Assembly (NCBI GenBank): GCA_016718825.1
Contig: JADKCL010000002.1
Span: forward strand, 248,001 to 312,000
Length of the DNA stretch: 64,000 bases
Direction: 5' to 3'
DNA from: Bacteroidota bacterium
GTDB taxonomy: Bacteria; Bacteroidota; Bacteroidia; J057; JADKCL01
Shown here: piece after piece, positions 60,143 to 64,000 of the stretch
Position numbering within the stretch: the first letter of the stretch is position 1
How the letters are laid out: every line of letters starts with the position of its first letter
Translations under genes and position numbers: made by a program
Notes under the pieces: generated by a model
Databases searched by the model: none
What the model saw: the letters and a program-made list of their open reading frames with translations, nothing else
Told to the model about the DNA's origin: nothing

Positions 60143-62910
60143 GACGATGTTGGCACCGTTGGACCGATCAGGGTCATACGAAGGTCACTGACCCAAGTAT
60201 GCGTTCCAACGAGGTTGGTCACGTTGACGTCCGTGACCGTGCCACCGACACCCACATAGATACTGTCGGTAATGATTGGCGTTCCAGTGGAAGAAATCGT
60301 TCTTGGAACCGTCGTGCTGATCGGTGAAAAGCATGTCACGTTGTTGGTTGTGAAATTTCGGGTGGTCGAATAGGCACCGTTGCCACAACCATTGCTTCCT
60401 CTCACTCTCCAATAATACAAGGTGGTGCTGTTCAAAGGTGGGGCTGGGACATAGCTCGCTGTAAGCAAACCTGTTGCAGTCCGCACGATGTTGGTAAAAC
60501 CCGCATCCGTCGCGATATCTATGCTGTAGGTAGCACCTGTTTGTGCGGTCCAAGTCATCGTCGGTGCCGTACTCACACCGGTCGCGCCGTTGGCAGGGGA
60601 AGTCAGCACGATTGCTGTCGGTGCTGCACTTGTAACTGTCAGGGTTACTGTTGTCGAATGGATACCTGACGTAGCATTTCCTGAAACGGTGATCGTATAT
60701 GTGCCGGGTGCAATCGCGCCGGTTCCCGAAATGGTCATCGTGGTATTGTTTCCAGGTGTGACCGGATTGGGGCTGAATGTTGCTGTACCGCCGACAGGGA
60801 CGCCTGTTGCCGACATGGTGACAGCACCCGTGTATCCGCCAAGGCTTTGCACACTGATGCTGTAGACTGCATTGGCAGGCGCGCAGATCGATTGTGTCGT
60901 CGTCAATGCCAGCAATGAATAGTCTTGGGTTGGTGCCGTAATTGTGAAGTTGACATCGCTGATGTCAAAAAAGATATTGTTGGCAGCCTTGACCATGACC
61001 CTTGCAGTGGTCGTTGGGTTGTTAGGCACAGTCACCGTGAAGGTTCCGGTGTTGGCGACGTTGGTAGCCAACGTGATCGGATAAGTGAGTCCACCATCGG
61101 TAGACAAGTAAATGTTCACATTGGCGCAAGAAATGGGAGCAGCGGTGGTGTTGGCCACGTTCCAAGTGACATTCTGTGAAGATGTTGCAGGCCAGGTCAC
61201 TGCGGTATTCGGAGCAGTGACCACAAATGGTCCCGCTGTACTGAGGACGCGCACGGTCATGGTGTCATTGTCGCCACAGCCACCGCCAGGGTGGTTGTCA
61301 CGCACGTAACAACCGAACCGCATGTTGCGGGTGACACTTGGCAACACTTCCCAAATGGAAACCGTTCCTGCGGCCAAATCGCTCAAGCGAGGAAAATAAC
61401 GACTGCCACTTGTCACAGCCGGACGTGACCTGAACTGTGGACCTCCCGTGTTTGTCGCCACCGGAGGTTGTGTGTTGGTAGCATTGTCATACTGCTCCCA
61501 GCAATATGTGATCGGATCGTTATCGGCATCAGTAGCAGATGCAGTGAGCACAAAAGGGGTACTGCGGGGAATCGTGAAATTGCTGAGCGTGGTCAATACG
61601 GGTTGGTTGTTGGTCAATCCCGGATTGACATCGCAGCTCGCTCCACCCGCCAATAAAAAGGCATAGATTTCTCTCAAACTCACAAAATGGAAGTAATCGT
61701 CGCTGTTGTTGGCGACGTTGTGCGTTCCGCATATGCCGGCGTAAGCCATGATGGTGGTCCCGGATCCGGTTTCCATCGCGGTGTTATTGTTTTGATTGCC
61801 GTTACATGCATCCTGATTCGAATTAAAGGTGTGGTTACCACCAAATTGATGCCCCATTTCGTGGGCGACGTAGTCGATGTCAAATGGGTCGCCGACCGGT
61901 GCGCCGGAACCGGTCACACCACGCGCCTTGTTGGTGGAGCTACAAACAACGCCCAATCCTGCCAATCCACCGGAGTTGGTTCCAAAAACGTGACCAATGT
62001 CGTAATTGGCTGAACCGATCACGGTCGTGGTATTGTTCTGATTTTGGGTAATCATCGTGCCTGGATTGCCATTGGTAAATGGATCCGTGGCTGAATTGGT
62101 GTAAACGATCAGGTTGTTGTTGGCAATGATATTGAGACGCACCGCGAATTCACGTTCGTAAACGCCATTGACACGGTTCATCGTCGTCACCTGTGCCGCT
62201 TGGGCCAAAGCCAGCGTTCCTCCATGGAATGCGGTGTATTCGCCAGTAGCTGAAAGCGCCAAGCGATAGGTGCGTTTGATGCAGTCACCAAAAAGACGAA
62301 GGTTGTTTCCTCCTTGTGGCTCCACTTCCTCCGCAGGGTTTCCCACAAAGTCACAAGTCATCACTTTGGAGGTTGCAAAATCCTTGCGCAAGTAAGAGAT
62401 GTACAACTGCGTGTCTCCCATTGCATACGGATCAATGTAAACAGCGCTTTTCCCGGTGCGCAAAACCATCGCATGAAACCCTTGAGGCGTAGCATCCAAC
62501 CGGATATAGGCCGTTGGGTCTTCAATTCCTTGACCAGCGTAGGTCCTGATTTCAGGAAACATGGCTGCAAGCGGGGCTTCCATGATCGGCGAATACACGA
62601 TCCGGAAATGTTCAAATCCGCCTTCAGGCATTGGCAAACTCAAAATGTGCATCGATGAGCCGATCGCAACCGCATTTTCATGGGGTGCTGTCGCCAAAAA
62701 GGATTTCATTCCTGCAAAATCCAAACTCATCGGTCGGTACTTGTTTGGGAAAATGTACCGGGTACCGGTGGTTTGCATTCCCTTGGCGCCATGGTCGGTC
62801 CATAGACCCTCGGCACTCATGTTCCCACCGAACTGTTGGGCATTGCCATTGCCCCAAAAGGCAAGCGTCATAAGCCCTGTAAAAAGCGAATAGATTAACA
62901 ATTTCCTCAT
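60040..62910 (-). CDS. N-terminal part of frameshifted reprolysin-like metallopeptidase
   Basis: A 956-residue open frame. Signal peptide MRKLLIYSLFTGLMTLAFWGNGNAQ, a propeptide region, then a metzincin catalytic domain with HEMGHQFGGNH (His350, Glu351, His354, His360) and the Met-turn region IMAYAGICG. Then come cadherin/Ig-like domains (ASATDADNDPITYCWEQYD; QNVTWNVANT; SPANGATGVSTAPTMTW) and the first half of a P-like domain (LVGTHTWVSDLRMTLIGP). After that the frame runs into out-of-frame residues and stops at 60040. In intact form with the frame ending at 57818 it would be about 1,700 residues, a secreted, T9SS-sorted protease. The ATG at 62910 starts the signal peptide. Confidence 0.85.
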   Translation of the reverse strand: MRKLLIYSLFTGLMTLAFWGNGNAQQFGGNMSAEGLWTDHGAKGMQTTGTRYIFPNKYRPMSLDFAGMKSFLATAPHENAVAIGSSMHILSLPMPEGGFEHFRIVYSPIMEAPLAAMFPEIRTYAGQGIEDPTAYIRLDATPQGFHAMVLRTGKSAVYIDPYAMGDTQLYISYLRKDFATSKVMTCDFVGNPAEEVEPQGGNNLRLFGDCIKRTYRLALSATGEYTAFHGGTLALAQAAQVTTMNRVNGVYEREFAVRLNIIANNNLIVYTNSATDPFTNGNPGTMITQNQNNTTTVIGSANYDIGHVFGTNSGGLAGLGVVCSSTNKARGVTGSGAPVGDPFDIDYVAHEMGHQFGGNHTFNSNQDACNGNQNNNTAMETGSGTTIMAYAGICGTHNVANNSDDYFHFVSLREIYAFLLAGGASCDVNPGLTNNQPVLTTLSNFTIPRSTPFVLTASATDADNDPITYCWEQYDNATNTQPPVATNTGGPQFRSRPAVTSGSRYFPRLSDLAAGTVSIWEVLPSVTRNMRFGCYVRDNHPGGGCGDNDTMTVRVLSTAGPFVVTAPNTAVTWPATSSQNVTWNVANTTAAPISCANVNIYLSTDGGLTYPITLATNVANTGTFTVTVPNNPTTTARVMVKAANNIFFDISDVNFTITAPTQDYSLLALTTTQSICAPANAVYSISVQSLGGYTGAVTMSATGVPVGGTATFSPNPVTPGNNTTMTISGTGAIAPGTYTITVSGNATSGIHSTTVTLTVTSAAPTAIVLTSPANGATGVSTAPTMTWTAQTGATYSIDIATDAGFTNIVRTATGLLTASYVPAPPLNSTTLYYWRVRGSNGCGNGAYSTTRNFTTNNVTCFSPISTTVPRTISSTGTPIITDSIYVGVGGTVTDVNVTNLVGTHTWVSDLRMTLIGPTVPTSSCSMACVPIMTTSTSNLTMQVPPIIRLRVRSLAA

Positions 62911-63070
62911 ACCTATTGCAGATTGATTCAACTACCAAACAGATTTTCTCGAGTTAAAGGTACGAATTCCGCCTGATGGATTTTGCCAACTGCCGACAAA
63001 TCCTGCATTGAATTCGACAAAAAAAAAGGCTTTGAATGTAAAAGTGATGCGGATTCGAAGAAAAGGAAAA

Positions 63071-63109
63071 GCAAAAAGCTTGATTTCCATTTGGAACCAA
63101 GCTTTTTGC
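63071..63109 (-). terminator. Terminator of the right-end membrane-protein gene
   Basis: A 12-base stem GCAAAAAGCTTG / CAAGCTTTTTGC (63071-63082 with 63098-63109), followed on the minus strand by TTTTCC, 21 bases past the stop. Confidence 0.75.
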
Positions 63110-63129
63110 GTTTTCAAAATGTGTAATGA

Positions 63130-64000
63130 TCAGGAGTTCCCGCCATCATCCGGGTTATCCGATGTATTCTCCTCCCCTTCAGGACTATCCACATTCTCGC
63201 CTTCGGTTTCATCAGCTTCCGCATCAGTCGATTCGTCCTCTACAGGAGGCTCCTCTGATGGGGAATTCGCTTCATTTTTGGGCGAAGACTTCGGTGCGGG
63301 AGCCGTCGTTGGCGGCACCGGATCAGGCGCTGGCGTTGGCTGCGGCTCCTGTTTACCAAAGCGCAACCTCAGGAGGCTTTGAAGCTGCTTGTACCAATAA
63401 GTCGAACCCAGGGACACTGCCCCCACCGTAAGAATCAAGCCAATGACCTTCATTAACCACCATGAAAACCCGCTACTTTTGGAATCCCAACCCGGACTCC
63501 CCGGCAGGATTTCACTCGACCAGCCGATTGGCAATACTTTCGTAGCGTTGATATCCTTATACAAGGTATCCAACGTGGTTTTGATCGAAATCAAGTCGTT
63601 GAGTGTTTGCAAAGAATCGGCCGAGGCGACTGTCTTGGTGGAAACAACAATCGAGTCCCCATTCAACCCCTGAAGCGTATCCGTGGTTTGAACCGTGGTC
63701 ACCGGTGCTGGAACTGCCGGCGCACTCATCCTTGACTCCAGCGAATTGGAATATCCTTGTGCCGCCTGCACCGTTGCCGAACGCAATTCATCGTCGTTCC
63801 AGAACATCGTTGTCATTTTCACGGTATCGGCGTTCATGACACCTACAACGACCAACGACACGATCGTCACCCAAGTGCGCATCCGTTGGCGGTACCACTC
63901 GGTCACCCCTTCCATCGAATCGTTGAACCATGTTTCGATTTTCGCGCGCAGGGTGTCAAAATGATTGGCGCTGCTGTGTAAAATAGCCAACAATCGTTCC
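63130..64000 (-). CDS. Membrane protein, C-terminal part (cut by the window end)
   Basis: The frame is open to the last base, so the N-terminus is missing. The visible 289 residues begin ERLLAILHSSANHFDTLRAKIETWFNDSMEGVTEWYRQRM, a conserved block I recall from a widespread uncharacterised bacterial membrane-protein family (W[FY]NDxMDRxSGWYKRR). A transmembrane helix (WVTIVSLVVVGVMNADTV), a periplasmic-type region, and another helix (WWLMKVIGLILTVGAVSLG) follow. The C-terminal 70 residues are Pro-rich, then strongly acidic (PPVEDESTDAEADETEGENVD) and probably disordered. Function unknown. Confidence 0.75.
   Translation of the reverse strand, partial: ERLLAILHSSANHFDTLRAKIETWFNDSMEGVTEWYRQRMRTWVTIVSLVVVGVMNADTVKMTTMFWNDDELRSATVQAAQGYSNSLESRMSAPAVPAPVTTVQTTDTLQGLNGDSIVVSTKTVASADSLQTLNDLISIKTTLDTLYKDINATKVLPIGWSSEILPGSPGWDSKSSGFSWWLMKVIGLILTVGAVSLGSTYWYKQLQSLLRLRFGKQEPQPTPAPDPVPPTTAPAPKSSPKNEANSPSEEPPVEDESTDAEADETEGENVDSPEGEENTSDNPDDGGNS

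Overview
The window comes from a free-living-type member of the Bacteroidota, most likely the Saprospiria/Chitinophagia side of the phylum. This is inferred from: secreted proteins with type IX secretion (T9SS) C-terminal sorting domains (genes ending at 13484, 38445, 54284 and 57818), SprB-type repeats, a GLPGLI-family protein, a CarboxypepD_reg plus outer-membrane beta-barrel protein, many lipoproteins, and promoters of the phylum-specific form TTTG-N18-21-TAnnTTTG. No rRNA, tRNA, insertion sequence, CRISPR array or prophage was seen. Coding density is high and genes run on both strands in short operons.

Layout. 1-4 kb: a receiver-CRP/FNR regulator cut by the window edge, a universal stress protein and a secreted dipeptidyl peptidase IV. 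4-9 kb: a lipoprotein with a 14-residue repeat, four tandem paralogous lipoproteins with an EGF-like module, and another lipoprotein. 9-14 kb: a methyltransferase, HslU, cytidine deaminase, a T9SS-exported propeller-like protein and a Nudix hydrolase. 14-20 kb: a small barrel protein, the beta-barrel/GLPGLI pair, a cytochrome-like lipoprotein and a DUF6929-like protein. 20.3-28.8 kb: an apparent inorganic-carbon uptake operon (SulP transporter, porin-like protein, DabA, DabB) with 4-base stop/start overlaps. 28.9-36.1 kb: housekeeping genes including plsB-gpsA (overlapping, consecutive steps of phospholipid synthesis), a GH19 lysozyme-like protein, trxB and a membrane glycosyltransferase. 36.2-39.0 kb: a two-gene surface-protein unit, one with a glycine-rich region like phage gp38 adhesins. 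39-47 kb: a dicarboxylate symporter, then a neutral-ceramidase-like enzyme, a fold-III PLP enzyme, a sphingosine-1-phosphate-lyase-like enzyme and an M19-like dipeptidase, which together look like a sphingolipid or amino-lipid turnover locus. 47-52 kb: Kbp (BON-LysM), a BtuF-like binding protein, flotillin-like FloA, an Rpn-type nuclease and a short transaldolase. 52-64 kb: a T9SS-exported sugar dehydrogenase, lipoproteins (one a degenerate phospholipase D-like protein), a GHL10 glycosidase, a very large reprolysin-SprB-T9SS protein broken by a frameshift near 60165, and the C-terminal part of a membrane protein cut by the window end.

The two most interesting units are the SulP-porin-DabA-DabB operon, in which an outer-membrane component is translationally linked to a bicarbonate/CO2 accumulation system, and the ceramidase/PLP/S1P-lyase neighbourhood. 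Neither assignment has been tested by database search; both rest on motifs visible in the translations.
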